Counted from the stretch's first letter, positions 1 through 8,067 are shown. The stretch is DNA of 33,334 nucleotides from Deltaproteobacteria bacterium (GCA_016874775.1 VGTJ01000044.1:1-33334); one strand, 5' to 3'. Numbers and translations are program-made. The notes: generated from the sequence alone by a model not told the origin.

Positions 1-2
1 TA

Positions 3-92
3 CAGGTCTCCGACGATGAGTTTCAAGCGCTCAATATCAAACCCGGTAAGTTTCATGGCGATTGGAACTATACGCTTCTTCCTCGCTCTTAA
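3..92 (+). CDS. ISAzo13-type transposase, C-terminal fragment
   Basis: The frame open from base 3 to a TAA at 90-92 encodes 29 residues that include ALNIKPGKFHGDWNYTLLPR. This resembles the conserved C-terminus of Rhodopirellula/ISAzo13-type DDE transposases, which end in a similar LNI...FH..WNY...PR pattern (recalled from the family, not searched). The rest of the gene lies outside the window. The stop is only 55 bases before the lysM-type gene, so the element must end between about 93 and 135. The segment around 95-118 (GTAACTTAATTCTTGCCC) could be the terminal inverted repeat, but the other end is not visible, so this cannot be tested here. Confidence 0.62.
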   Translation, partial: QVSDDEFQALNIKPGKFHGDWNYTLLPRS

Positions 93-147
93 TCGGTAAC
101 TTAATTCTTGCCCATGCCTAACTCGTAGGAGAACGAGAGGAGGAGTT

Positions 148-585
148 ATGGGACTGTTCGATTTTGTCAGGAACATTGGCAAGAAGATCTTCAACCGGGA
201 CGAAGAAGCGGCAGAGAAGATCAAGGCAGAGATTGAGTCAACGAATCCAGGTATCACCGGCCTTAGCGTCAATTACGATCCGACCAGTGGTAAAGTAGCG
301 TTGTCTGGGAATGCCGCATCTGCTGAAGCCATGCAAAAAGCGGTCTTGATTGCTGGGAACGTACAAGGCGTTGGTGAGGTTGGTGCTGGGCAAGTCCAGG
401 CACCTGCGGAGAAGGAGAAAGTCGACTACTACATCATTAAGTCAGGCGACAACTTGTCTAAGATCTCAAAACAATTCTATGGAGATCCAAACAAATACAA
501 TCGTATCTTCGAGGCGAACCGCGAAGTGATCAAAGATGCGAACATGATTTTCCCTGGGCAGAAGATTCGTATTCCGTTGGATTAA
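148..585 (+). CDS. lysM: BON-LysM domain protein (YgaU/Kbp type)
   Basis: This 145-residue protein matches E. coli YgaU/Kbp (149 aa) end to end. It has an MGLFDFVRNIGKKIF start, a BON-like domain at about residues 20-85 and a LysM domain at about 93-143 with YYIIKSGDNLSKISKQFYG and PGQKIRIPLD. E. coli Kbp is a cytoplasmic potassium-binding protein, and there is no signal peptide here either, so a cytoplasmic role is likely despite the LysM fold. The start is fixed by GGAGGAG a few bases upstream. The gene stands alone: a transposase remnant precedes it and a strong intrinsic terminator follows. Its native promoter may have been displaced or replaced by the insertion-sequence end, because only 55 bases separate it from the transposase stop. 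Confidence 0.9.
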   Translation: MGLFDFVRNIGKKIFNRDEEAAEKIKAEIESTNPGITGLSVNYDPTSGKVALSGNAASAEAMQKAVLIAGNVQGVGEVGAGQVQAPAEKEKVDYYIIKSGDNLSKISKQFYGDPNKYNRIFEANREVIKDANMIFPGQKIRIPLD

Positions 586-615
586 TCGCACGAATTCTCA
601 CTTTTTCTGACTGCG

Positions 616-649
616 AAAGAGGACACACATGTTGTGTCCTCTTTTTTTT
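616..649 (+). terminator. Intrinsic terminator of lysM gene
   Basis: A perfect 12-bp stem (AAAGAGGACACA with TGTGTCCTCTTT) and a 5-base loop run into an eight-T tract, about 30 bases after the lysM stop. Confidence 0.92.
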
Positions 650-662
650 CTCCGCGGTTCGG

Positions 663-691
663 TTGCGTGTCCAGAGATGGGGTGGTATAAA
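663..691 (+). promoter_or_regulatory. Candidate sigma-70 promoter of molybdenum hydroxylase operon
   Basis: TTGCGT (663-668), a 17-base spacer and TATAAA (686-691) lie just after the lysM terminator and about 140 bases before the FAD-subunit start. The implied leader (about 698-830) has small GC-rich hairpins such as GTCC-GTGC-GGAC near 797-808. I could not match it to a known riboswitch. Confidence 0.5.
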
Positions 692-830
692 CTGCCCCGC
701 CGTAACGGACAACGGGGGTTGTATCTCTGCTTCTTTCCCAGTGTTTTGCCCTTGCATCTCATGCCAGGGCTCACTAAAGTGCGCAGGCAGACATCCGGTC
801 CGTGCGGACGTCGTCACGTAGGAGGGAACT

Positions 831-1700
831 GTGCAAGCGTTTACTTATGAAGCCCCTCGATCACTTGATCAGGCGCTCAGTCTTTTTTCGTCGTCCGGTG
901 ACAAAGCGCGAGCTTTGGTCGGCGGGACAGACTTATTGATCCAGATGCGAGCTGCAACTCGACAGCCCAGTGTGCTTGTTGATGTCAAGAACATTCCAGA
1001 GCTGCAGATCATTTCTTTTGATCCGCAAACTGGCTTGCGTCTGGGAGCCGCAGTACCAAGTGTCCGCATCTTCGAAGATAAGATGATGCAGGACAAATAT
1101 CCTGGTTTGACCGAAGCTGCCTGGCTCATCGGCTCAGTGCAAATTAAGAATCGATGCTCGGTGGGTGGAAACTTGTGCAATGGTTCGCCTGCAGCAGATA
1201 GTCCTCCTGCATTGATTGCGTTGGGAGCGGAGTGTGTGATTGCCAGTTCCAAAGGAACACGCACTGTGAAAGCCGAGGACTTTATCAAATCCCCAGGGCA
1301 AACCGTGCTGCAGCCTGGAGAAATGCTCGTTGAATTCCGTATTCCAGCGCCAAAGCCTCATTCCTCTGATTGTTATCAGCGGTTCATTCCACGCAATGAA
1401 ATGGATATTGCCGTGGTCGGTGTTGGGGCGTCAGTCACGTTGAATGGAGATACCTGCACAGCGGCGCGTATTGGCTTAGGTGCGGTTGCGCCGACGCCGC
1501 TGTTTGCCAAAGCTGCGGGTGACTCACTCGTTGGCAAGCCGTTCAATGAACAAAACATCGCCGCTGCCGCTGCTTTAGCGCAGCAGCACGCCACACCAAT
1601 CTCTGATATGCGCGGGACCGCCGAGTATCGCAAACACATGGTTGGCGTTCTCACCCGGCGTGTGCTAACGGAAGCCGGAGCACGAGCACGGAAGAAGTAA
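831..1700 (+). CDS. Molybdenum hydroxylase FAD-binding subunit (CoxM/XdhB-like)
   Basis: This is the medium subunit of a xanthine dehydrogenase-family molybdenum hydroxylase. It carries FAD and passes electrons from the 2Fe-2S subunit to an external acceptor. The two FAD-contact loops are visible as LVGGTDLL (residues 29-36) and VGGNLCNGSP (111-120), followed by the CO dehydrogenase flavoprotein C-terminal domain (about 180-285). The length of 289 aa is normal. A GTG start is chosen because AGGAGGG sits 4-10 bases upstream and the protein begins at the family's usual FTYEAP strand. The gene is first in an operon with the Fe-S and large subunits. The substrate cannot be read from this subunit. 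Confidence 0.92.
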   Translation: MQAFTYEAPRSLDQALSLFSSSGDKARALVGGTDLLIQMRAATRQPSVLVDVKNIPELQIISFDPQTGLRLGAAVPSVRIFEDKMMQDKYPGLTEAAWLIGSVQIKNRCSVGGNLCNGSPAADSPPALIALGAECVIASSKGTRTVKAEDFIKSPGQTVLQPGEMLVEFRIPAPKPHSSDCYQRFIPRNEMDIAVVGVGASVTLNGDTCTAARIGLGAVAPTPLFAKAAGDSLVGKPFNEQNIAAAAALAQQHATPISDMRGTAEYRKHMVGVLTRRVLTEAGARARKK

Positions 1701-1790
1701 TGAGTAATGAGTACCGAGTAATGAGTACCGAGTGAAGACTTTGTCTTGCTGAGTTTTTCCTCATCACTCATTACCCATTCCTCGTCACTA
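1698..1790. repeat. STRR-like palindromic repeat cassette (AATGAGTACCGAGT words)
   Basis: The stop codon of the FAD subunit opens into two copies of AATGAGTACCGAGT. A short spacer follows, then a right arm (ACTCATTACCCATTCCTCG) that is an imperfect reverse complement of the left arm. The transcript could fold into a long imperfect hairpin between the two genes. It is not a classic U-tract terminator. Confidence 0.75.
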
Positions 1791-1815
1791 AAGCGAAGCG
1801 AAAGAAGGAAACATC

Positions 1816-2298
1816 ATGTCAGGCAAAGTACATGTCGAAACAACACTCAATGGCGAGCAAGTTGAGTTTCTTTGTGAACCACGTCAAAGCGCACTTGAAG
1901 TCCTTCGCGATGTCCTCGGATTTACGGGAGTAAAAGAGGGCTGTCTGACTGGCGACTGTGGCGCGTGCAGTATGATTATGGATGGTCGCGTTGTCTGTTC
2001 GTGCCTAGTCCTTGGCCCGGAAATGCAAGGGCGCACCATCGAGACCGTCGAAGGAATGGCTAAAGATGGTGAGAAACTCCATCCGCTCCAACAAAAGTTC
2101 CTAGAGCATGCAGCTCTGCAATGTGGGATTTGTACGCCGGGATTCTTAGTCGCAGCAAAAGCGCTGCTTGATAAGAACCCAAAGCCGACTGAACACGAAG
2201 TTCGGTTTGCGTTAGCTGGAAACCTGTGTCGTTGTACTGGATATGATAAGATCGTGCGTGCGGTGCTCGATGCTGCCGCAGTTATGCAAGGGAGGTAA
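1816..2298 (+). CDS. Molybdenum hydroxylase 2Fe-2S subunit (CoxS/XdhC-type small subunit)
   Basis: This small subunit of 160 aa has two [2Fe-2S] clusters. The N-terminal plant-ferredoxin-like cluster uses C43, C48, C51 and C63 (EGCLTGDCGAC then CSC). The C-terminal helical cluster uses C103, C106, C138 and C140 (CGIC...CRC). It relays electrons from the Mo site in the large subunit to the FAD subunit. An AAGGAA site lies before the ATG. The stop is three bases before the start of large subunit A, so the two are translationally coupled. All cluster ligands are present. Confidence 0.95.
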   Translation: MSGKVHVETTLNGEQVEFLCEPRQSALEVLRDVLGFTGVKEGCLTGDCGACSMIMDGRVVCSCLVLGPEMQGRTIETVEGMAKDGEKLHPLQQKFLEHAALQCGICTPGFLVAAKALLDKNPKPTEHEVRFALAGNLCRCTGYDKIVRAVLDAAAVMQGR

Positions 2299-2301
2299 CT
2301 T

Positions 2302-4575
2302 ATGGCCACTGTACAGGAAGCCAAGTTTAAAGTTATTGGGACTCGTCCGATTCGGCACGACGGCGTGGACAAAGTCACTGGCCGTGCCAAATATGGCGCA
2401 GACATTAGTTTACCCGGATTGCTTCACGGGAAAGTACTACGCAGCCCCCATGCGCATGCGCGGATTAAATCGATTGATATCTCGGCAGCGGCAAAGTTGC
2501 CTGGCGTGAAGGCTGTTATCACGAGTGCCGACATTCCGAAGGTCCATAATGGTGTTGTTCCCATGGGTGAGTTAGCCATGAATCCTCACTTCATGTCGAT
2601 GAACATGTTGGCGCATGATAAGGTGCTCTACGATGGTCATCCGGTTGCGGCCGTGGCAGCTACGAGTACGCACATTGCGGAAGAAGCAATTCGCCTGATT
2701 AAGGTCGACTATGAAGTGCTTCCCCATGTGCTGGATGCCGAAGCGGCAATGAAAGATGGCGCTCCAATTCTCCATCCTGACCTCCGTACGAGTGGATCGC
2801 CGGAGAAGAGCGACAAACCAACCAATGTTGCCAGTCAAGTGCGCTTTGCGCGTGGCGACCTCGATGCTGGCTTCAAAGCCGCTGATGTGATTGTCGAGAA
2901 GACCTTCGACACTGCGATGGTCCACCAAGGATATATTGAGCCCCATAACGCTGTGGCGCAGTATAATGCTGATGGACAGACGACAATTTGGACGAGCACC
3001 CAGGGCGCCTTCACTACTCGTGATCAGTGCGCACTGGTGCTGAATATCCCGGCGAGTTCAATGAAAGTGGTGCCAGCAGAAATTGGTGGTGGCTTTGGCG
3101 GAAAAATTGGTATCTATCTTGAGCCACTTGCCTTGTTACTGTCGAAAAAGTCTGGCAAGCCAGTCAAATTGGTCATGACGCGCGGTGAAGTGCTGCGCGC
3201 CACTGGGCCGACGTCTGGTGCCAACATGCGCGTGAAGATGGGCGCGAATAAACAAGGCAAGATTACGGCAGCACAAATTTGGCTGGCGTACCAAGCTGGT
3301 GCATTTCCAGGTTCGCCGGTTGGCGCTGGCGCTATGACTGTGCTTGCTCCGTATGATCTGGAAAACCTGCAGATTGACGGCTTCGACGTCGTGGTCAACC
3401 GACCGAAGACGGCTGCGTACCGTGCACCGGGAGCGACAACTTCATCGATGGGTGCAGAGACGGTTATCGATGAATTGGCAGAAAAGGTTGGCATTGATCC
3501 GGTCGAATTCCGTCGCATCAATGGGGCAAAAGAAGGAACCGCGCAACCAGCGGGGCCGAAGTTCTTGCGCATCGGCTACTTAGAAACTCTGGAAGCTGCC
3601 AAGAATAGCGATCACTACAAATCGCCATTACCGCAAGTCCCTGGAAAAAAGGTTGGACGAGGTATCGCTTCAGGGTTCTGGTTCAATGCCGGCTTTCAGT
3701 CAAGCGCAACAGTGAACATCAACTCTGATGGAACAGCCAGTGTTGTGACTGGCTCACCTGACATTGGTGGTTCGCGTGCATCCTGCGCCATGATCGCCGC
3801 TGAAGTGCTTGGTCTCAAAGCAGAGGAAGTGCATCCGGTCGTTGCTGATACCGAATCCATTGGTCACACGGATATGACCGGTGGTAGCCGTGTGACCTTT
3901 GCGACTGGTTATGCGGTGTACGAAGCCGCTCAGGAGGCAGTGAACTTATTGAAGCAGAGGGCGGCAGTCCTGTGGAAAGCCAAACCAGAAGAAGTCGCGT
4001 ACCAAGACGGCGTCGTTTCGCGTACAGCCAATGGGCAAGAATCGATGACGCTGAAAGAACTCGCGGCCAAACTTCCTCGCGCTGGAGGTCCAGTTGGTGG
4101 TCGGGCGTCAGTGAATCCGCGTGGGGTTGGCCCAGCTTTCGCTACGCATGTGGTTGATGTGGCCGTTGACTCAGAGACCGGTAAGGTTGATGTGCTACGC
4201 TACACCGCGATCCAAGATGTTGGTAAGGCAGTACATCCGAGCTATGTCGAAGGCCAGATCCAAGGCGCTGTCGCGCAAGGCGTTGGCTGGGCATTGAATG
4301 AAGAATACTTCTATGATGATAAGGGGACGCTCCGCAACGCGGGCTTCCTCGATTATCGTATGCCCACGACACTTGATCTGCCGTTGATCGAGACAGTCTT
4401 GATTGAAGTCCCGAATCCTGGTCATCCGATCGGTATTCGTGGCGTTGGTGAAGTTCCCATCGTCCCACCACCAGCCGCGATTGCCAATGCGATCTACCGG
4501 GCTGTTGGTGTGCGTATGACCGAACTGCCGATGTCACCGCCCAAGGTGTGCAAGGCAATTGCGGAGAAGAAGTAA
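2302..4575 (+). CDS. Molybdenum hydroxylase large subunit A (xanthine dehydrogenase family)
   Basis: This 757-residue catalytic subunit would bind molybdopterin-cytosine dinucleotide and hydroxylate a carbon using water. Visible marks are IGGGFGGK (261-268), the substrate/Mo loop AYRAPGA (372-378) and the C-terminal GVGE (714-717), whose Glu is the catalytic base in this family. It lacks the AYxCSFR loop of form I CO dehydrogenase, so it is an aldehyde- or heterocycle-type hydroxylase rather than a CO oxidiser. GGGAGG precedes the ATG. A second, very similar copy follows at 5069; the first 59 residues of the two are identical and the rest is roughly 80% identical by eye. The electron-transfer subunits at 831-2298 presumably serve both copies. 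The substrate is unknown. Confidence 0.93.
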   Translation: MATVQEAKFKVIGTRPIRHDGVDKVTGRAKYGADISLPGLLHGKVLRSPHAHARIKSIDISAAAKLPGVKAVITSADIPKVHNGVVPMGELAMNPHFMSMNMLAHDKVLYDGHPVAAVAATSTHIAEEAIRLIKVDYEVLPHVLDAEAAMKDGAPILHPDLRTSGSPEKSDKPTNVASQVRFARGDLDAGFKAADVIVEKTFDTAMVHQGYIEPHNAVAQYNADGQTTIWTSTQGAFTTRDQCALVLNIPASSMKVVPAEIGGGFGGKIGIYLEPLALLLSKKSGKPVKLVMTRGEVLRATGPTSGANMRVKMGANKQGKITAAQIWLAYQAGAFPGSPVGAGAMTVLAPYDLENLQIDGFDVVVNRPKTAAYRAPGATTSSMGAETVIDELAEKVGIDPVEFRRINGAKEGTAQPAGPKFLRIGYLETLEAAKNSDHYKSPLPQVPGKKVGRGIASGFWFNAGFQSSATVNINSDGTASVVTGSPDIGGSRASCAMIAAEVLGLKAEEVHPVVADTESIGHTDMTGGSRVTFATGYAVYEAAQEAVNLLKQRAAVLWKAKPEEVAYQDGVVSRTANGQESMTLKELAAKLPRAGGPVGGRASVNPRGVGPAFATHVVDVAVDSETGKVDVLRYTAIQDVGKAVHPSYVEGQIQGAVAQGVGWALNEEYFYDDKGTLRNAGFLDYRMPTTLDLPLIETVLIEVPNPGHPIGIRGVGEVPIVPPPAAIANAIYRAVGVRMTELPMSPPKVCKAIAEKK

Positions 4576-4655
4576 GCACGTAAAGTGTAAAACGTAAAGC
4601 GTAAAACGTAACCGCCCCTCCTTCCCTATTACGTTTTACGCTTCAGTTACGCGAA
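4576..4655. repeat. STRR-like palindromic repeat cassette (GTAAAACGTAAAGC words)
   Basis: Starting at the stop of large subunit A are runs of CGTAAAGTGTAAAACGTAAA and related words. After a C-rich spacer comes ATTACGTTTTACGCTTCAG, the imperfect reverse complement. The layout matches the cassette at 1698 with different words. Confidence 0.8.
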
Positions 4656-4676
4656 TTGTCTAAAGTCATAAAAAGA

Positions 4677-4703
4677 GAGAGGTGTGAAGAAGAGACACCT
4701 CTC
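4677..4703 (+). other. Hairpin just upstream of MoaD-like gene
   Basis: GAGAGGTGT (4677-4685) pairs perfectly with ACACCTCTC (4695-4703) across a 9-base loop. The left arm carries the only Shine-Dalgarno-like GAGAGG in front of the MoaD-like gene, and the ATG at 4717 is 13 bases after the right arm. The structure could hide or reposition the ribosome site. There is no T-tract, so it is not a terminator. Confidence 0.5.
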
Positions 4704-4716
4704 CGCTTCAAGTCAT

Positions 4717-4980
4717 ATGGCCACTGTTTTCATTCCTGCGTTAATGCGTAAATTGACGAGAGGGCAAGATCGAACCACGGCAACTGGAGCGACGCTCGGA
4801 GAGCTGATTAACGATCTTGACCGCCAGTTCCCCGGTTTTCGCGAGCGTGTGGTTGAGCATGGTGATTTAGCAGGTTCGATTGCCGTCTCGATCAATGGAG
4901 AAGTTATCACTGGAGGTTTATCTGAACCTATTCCGGCTGACAGCGAGATCCATTTTGTTCCCGCTATTGCTGGAGGATGA
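4717..4980 (+). CDS. MoaD/ThiS-family small sulfur carrier protein
   Basis: This 87-residue beta-grasp protein ends in the diagnostic Gly-Gly (AIAGG), the tail that is adenylated and thiocarboxylated in MoaD and ThiS. It starts with the family's usual short strand (MATVFIPALMRKLT), and the VSINGEVI and DSEIHFVPAIAGG strands follow. It lies between two molybdenum hydroxylase large subunits, so supply of sulfur for molybdopterin synthesis or a related maturation step is the likely role (inference). No MoeB/MoaE partner is in the window. An upstream GTG at 4684 would add 11 residues, but it falls inside the 4677-4703 hairpin and has no spaced ribosome site, so ATG 4717 is preferred. Confidence 0.85.
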   Translation: MATVFIPALMRKLTRGQDRTTATGATLGELINDLDRQFPGFRERVVEHGDLAGSIAVSINGEVITGGLSEPIPADSEIHFVPAIAGG

Positions 4981-5007
4981 ACACTCGTGTAGTTGATTGA
5001 GTCTGAG

Positions 5008-5042
5008 GGGGAAGGGCGTATGACGTTCTTCCCCATTTTTTT
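5008..5042 (+). terminator. Intrinsic terminator between sulfur carrier and large subunit B
   Basis: GGGGAAG (5008-5014) pairs with CTTCCCC (5028-5034). The inner bases extend the stem to 12 pairs with two G-U pairs and a 3-base loop. ATTTTTTT follows. The terminator lies inside what otherwise reads as one operon, only 26 bases before the next coding start. Confidence 0.85.
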
Positions 5043-5068
5043 GCAAAATAATACTGAGGAGGTAACTC

Positions 5069-7339
5069 ATGGCGACGGTGCAGGAGGCCAAATTCAAAGT
5101 CATCGGTACCCGTCCGATTCGGCACGACGGTGTAGACAAAGTCACAGGTCGTGCCAAATATGGAGCCGACATTAGTTTACCGGGATTGCTGCATGGAAAG
5201 GTGCTACGCAGCCCCCATGCGCATGCCAGGATCAAATCGATAGACGCTTCTGCAGCCTTGAAACTGCCCGGCGTGAAAGCTGTCATTACTGGGAAAGATC
5301 TTCCGGAACTCCCCTCTGGTGCCCAACAGATGGGCGAGATGGTGATTAACCCGCGCTTTCTCTCGATGAATGTGCTAGCCAAAGATAAGGCGTTGTACAA
5401 CGGTCATGCGATTGCCGCGGTTGCTGCGACCAGCCCACATATCGCCGAAGAAGCCTTGGCACTGATCAAAGTTGAGTATGAAGTGCTGCCGGCAGTGCTT
5501 GATGTCCGTCAATCGATGGCAGCCACTGGGGCCCAGATTCTCCATGCTGATATGCGCACGGCAGGTACCCCGGAGCCAAGCGATAAAGAGACCAACGTCG
5601 CTAACCAAGTCCGTTTTGCTCGTGGCGATGTTGAAGCTGGGTTCAAAGCCGCGGCTGTCGTTGTTGAACGTGAGTTTGACACCTCCATGGTGCATCAGGG
5701 CTATATTGAGCCCCACAATGCCGTGGCGCAGTATAACTCAGATGGTCATGGGACCATCTGGTGTAGCACGCAAGGGACATTCTCGGTGCGTGAACTGAGC
5801 GCGCATATCCTGCAAATGCCGGTCGGCAGCATCAAAGTTGTGCCCGCGGAAATTGGTGGTGGCTTTGGTGGCAAAACCACTGTCTATCTCGAACCACTGG
5901 CACTGTTTCTCTCGCGTAAAACAGGCAAACCCGTGAAGATGGTGATGAGCCGCAGTGAAGTGCTGCGCGCCACTGGTCCGACGTCTGGTTCTCACATTAA
6001 GTGCAAAATTGGCGCGACCAAAGACGGCAAGATTACTGCTGCGCAAATGTGGTTAGCATACGAGGCAGGAGCGTTCCCTGGCTCGCCGGTTGGTGCTGGC
6101 TGTATGACCGTGCTGGCTCCCTATGCGCTCGAAAACCTGCAGATCGATGGGTTCGATGTGGTGCTCAACAAGCCTAAGACCTGCGCGTACCGTGCGCCTG
6201 GTGCGACCAATGCATCATTTGCGGCAGAGACCGTACTTGATGAAGTCGCTGAGAAACTCGGCATCGATCCGATCGAGTTCCGTCGTATCAATGGTGCCAA
6301 GGAAGGGACTGCCCAGCCTGCAGGGCCGCAATTCCGCCGCATCGGTTTTCTTGAGACGCTCGAAGCCGCAAAGAACAGCGAACACTACAAGTCACAGTTA
6401 CCCAAAGCAACGAATGGCAAGAAATACGGACGTGGCGTTGCTTCAGGGTTCTGGTTCAATGCTGGCATGCAATCAACGGCAACTGTGAGTATCAATGCTG
6501 ATGGGACCGCGAACGTGGTGACTGGGTCACCAGACATCGGTGGATCGCGTGCGTCCTGTGCGATGATTGCCGCCGAAGTGCTGGGCCTCAAGGCTGAACA
6601 AGTGAACCCTGTTGTGGCTGATACTGACTCAATCGGTCATACCGACGTCACTGGCGGTAGCCGTGTGACCTTCGCGACTGGTTATGCGGTGTACGAAGCT
6701 GCTCAAGAAGCCGTGAAGCTACTCAAAGAGCGGGCGGCGGTGTTGTGGAAGACCAAGCCTGAAGAAGTGAGTTATCAAGATGGTGTGGCGTCTTTCGGGC
6801 AGGAGTCGATGCCCCTCAAGCAACTGGCTGGTCGCTTAGCCAGAGCTGGTGGCCCTGTCACAGGCAGTGCGTCCGTGAACCCACGCGGCATTGGTCCTGC
6901 CTTTGCCACGCACATTGTCGACGTTGAAGTTGATCCAGAGACTGGCAAAGTTGATGTCCTGCGTTACACTGCAATCCAAGACGTAGGGAAGGCGATTCAC
7001 CCCAGCTACGTCGAAGGACAGATTCAAGGTGGTGTCGCGCAAGGTATCGGCTGGGCGCTCAATGAAGAGTATTTCTACGACGATAATGGCGTCATGCGCA
7101 ATTCGGGGTTCCTCGATTATCGCATGCCAACCACGCTCGACCTGCCGATGATCGACACCGTGCTACTCGAAGTGCCAAACCCAGGACATCCGGTTGGTAT
7201 TCGTGGCGTTGGTGAAGTCCCGATCGTGCCGCCACCGGCTGCGATCGCCAATGCGTTGCACAACGCCCTTGGCGTGCGCTTAGAGCAACTGCCGATGTCA
7301 CCGCCGAAGATTGTGAAGGCGGTGTTGGAGAAGAAGTAG
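5069..7339 (+). CDS. Molybdenum hydroxylase large subunit B (paralogue of A)
   Basis: This 756-residue tandem paralogue of the subunit at 2302 has the same marks: IGGGFGGK near residue 261, AYRAPGA near 372 and GVGE near 713. Residues 1-59 are identical to copy A while the DNA differs mostly at third positions; a few blocks such as the one around 5205-5226 are identical in DNA. Copy B has a four-residue deletion in the loop after KPEEVSYQDG. GAGGAGG precedes the ATG. Because a terminator lies directly upstream and the gap holds no obvious promoter, copy B is probably expressed by read-through or from a promoter inside the sulfur-carrier gene. It may give the shared electron-transfer subunits a second substrate range (inference). 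Confidence 0.93.
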   Translation: MATVQEAKFKVIGTRPIRHDGVDKVTGRAKYGADISLPGLLHGKVLRSPHAHARIKSIDASAALKLPGVKAVITGKDLPELPSGAQQMGEMVINPRFLSMNVLAKDKALYNGHAIAAVAATSPHIAEEALALIKVEYEVLPAVLDVRQSMAATGAQILHADMRTAGTPEPSDKETNVANQVRFARGDVEAGFKAAAVVVEREFDTSMVHQGYIEPHNAVAQYNSDGHGTIWCSTQGTFSVRELSAHILQMPVGSIKVVPAEIGGGFGGKTTVYLEPLALFLSRKTGKPVKMVMSRSEVLRATGPTSGSHIKCKIGATKDGKITAAQMWLAYEAGAFPGSPVGAGCMTVLAPYALENLQIDGFDVVLNKPKTCAYRAPGATNASFAAETVLDEVAEKLGIDPIEFRRINGAKEGTAQPAGPQFRRIGFLETLEAAKNSEHYKSQLPKATNGKKYGRGVASGFWFNAGMQSTATVSINADGTANVVTGSPDIGGSRASCAMIAAEVLGLKAEQVNPVVADTDSIGHTDVTGGSRVTFATGYAVYEAAQEAVKLLKERAAVLWKTKPEEVSYQDGVASFGQESMPLKQLAGRLARAGGPVTGSASVNPRGIGPAFATHIVDVEVDPETGKVDVLRYTAIQDVGKAIHPSYVEGQIQGGVAQGIGWALNEEYFYDDNGVMRNSGFLDYRMPTTLDLPMIDTVLLEVPNPGHPVGIRGVGEVPIVPPPAAIANALHNALGVRLEQLPMSPPKIVKAVLEKK

Positions 7340-7410
7340 AGAACAGGGGACAGGGGACGGGTTACAGGGGACAGTAAGAAATCTTTCCTTGTAAGCCGTC
7401 CCTGTCCCTT
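7340..7410. repeat. STRR-like palindromic repeat cassette (GGGGACAG words)
   Basis: Left arm ACAGGGGACAGGGGACGGGT with further copies, a short AT-rich spacer, then GTAAGCCGTCCCTGTCCCTTA as the imperfect reverse complement. It fills the whole gap between the convergent large subunit B and the Uma2-like gene and could act as a bidirectional terminator-like hairpin. Confidence 0.82.
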
Positions 7411-7412
7411 AT

Positions 7413-8036
7413 CTACGAAAGTAATTCTCTCACTGATAGAGATCCTATCTCACGGCCATGAAGAATGATCGCTATTGTATCTTCTAGACCAAAAGTCTGT
7501 TGCTGACGGTAATCCGGCTGCTCGCTTGGTTCTGAAGGTTCGCTATGCACTTCAATTTCATTCGCAAGCAAATTGACAATCCAATAGATAGAAATTCCAG
7601 CCGCTGCGTAAATTCGTTTTTTCAGCGTCCGATCTCGCCGTAAGCTGGAGTCCGCTACCTCAACGACCAGAGCGATATCTTGGGGACTAGGATGATGGTC
7701 AAAGTATTGACGTCTATTGCCTCGCACTACGGCTACGTTAGGTTCTGGTTCGCTATCTTTTGTTGTTACAGGTTCTTGAACGTCGACATACCAACCTGTG
7801 GGTAGGATCTGAGCTATGGCTTCTCGGATCAGTTGAGTCACGACACGATGCTTTGGGTTTTTCGACATTTTTGTTACCAACCATCCTTCTAGCAATTCGA
7901 CAGGGTCATCGTCAGTGAGAATGCCCGCCTGAATCATGGCATGATACTGGTCAACACTGAGCCGCCAGATACTCTCAGCTGAAACCTCTACAGGCTGATG
8001 AGCAGGGGGTACAACTGCGTGTGTGGTTGCTGCCAT
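7413..8036 (-). CDS. Uma2 family (DUF820) nuclease-fold protein
   Basis: This 207-residue protein has the Uma2/DUF820 restriction-endonuclease-like fold: LSVDQYHAMIQAGIL, DDDPVELLEGWLV (about residues 42-54), DSEPEPNVAVVRG (94-106), ALVVEVADSS (122-131) and KKRIYAAAGISIYWIVNL (139-156). In the family the third motif normally reads PDV, where Asp is a predicted metal ligand; here it is PNV (N100), so catalysis is doubtful. AGAGGAG sits before the ATG. It is the third gene after mqsR and mqsA (31-base gap), so it is probably co-transcribed with the toxin-antitoxin pair. Uma2 genes are abundant in cyanobacteria and other mobile-rich genomes; their role is not settled. Confidence 0.85.
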   Translation of the reverse strand: MAATTHAVVPPAHQPVEVSAESIWRLSVDQYHAMIQAGILTDDDPVELLEGWLVTKMSKNPKHRVVTQLIREAIAQILPTGWYVDVQEPVTTKDSEPEPNVAVVRGNRRQYFDHHPSPQDIALVVEVADSSLRRDRTLKKRIYAAAGISIYWIVNLLANEIEVHSEPSEPSEQPDYRQQQTFGLEDTIAIILHGREIGSLSVRELLS

Positions 8037-8067
8037 AGTGTTGCTCCTCTTATCTGGATTCCCAACG

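Noticed and set aside
692-830. Molybdenum-cofactor riboswitch in the leader of the hydroxylase operon
   Set aside because: The leader has only short GC-rich hairpins, and I could not recover the conserved Moco-motif elements.
2302-7339. Form I CO dehydrogenase (coxL)
   Set aside because: Both large subunits have AYRAPGA where form I enzymes have AYxCSFR, so CO oxidation is not supported.
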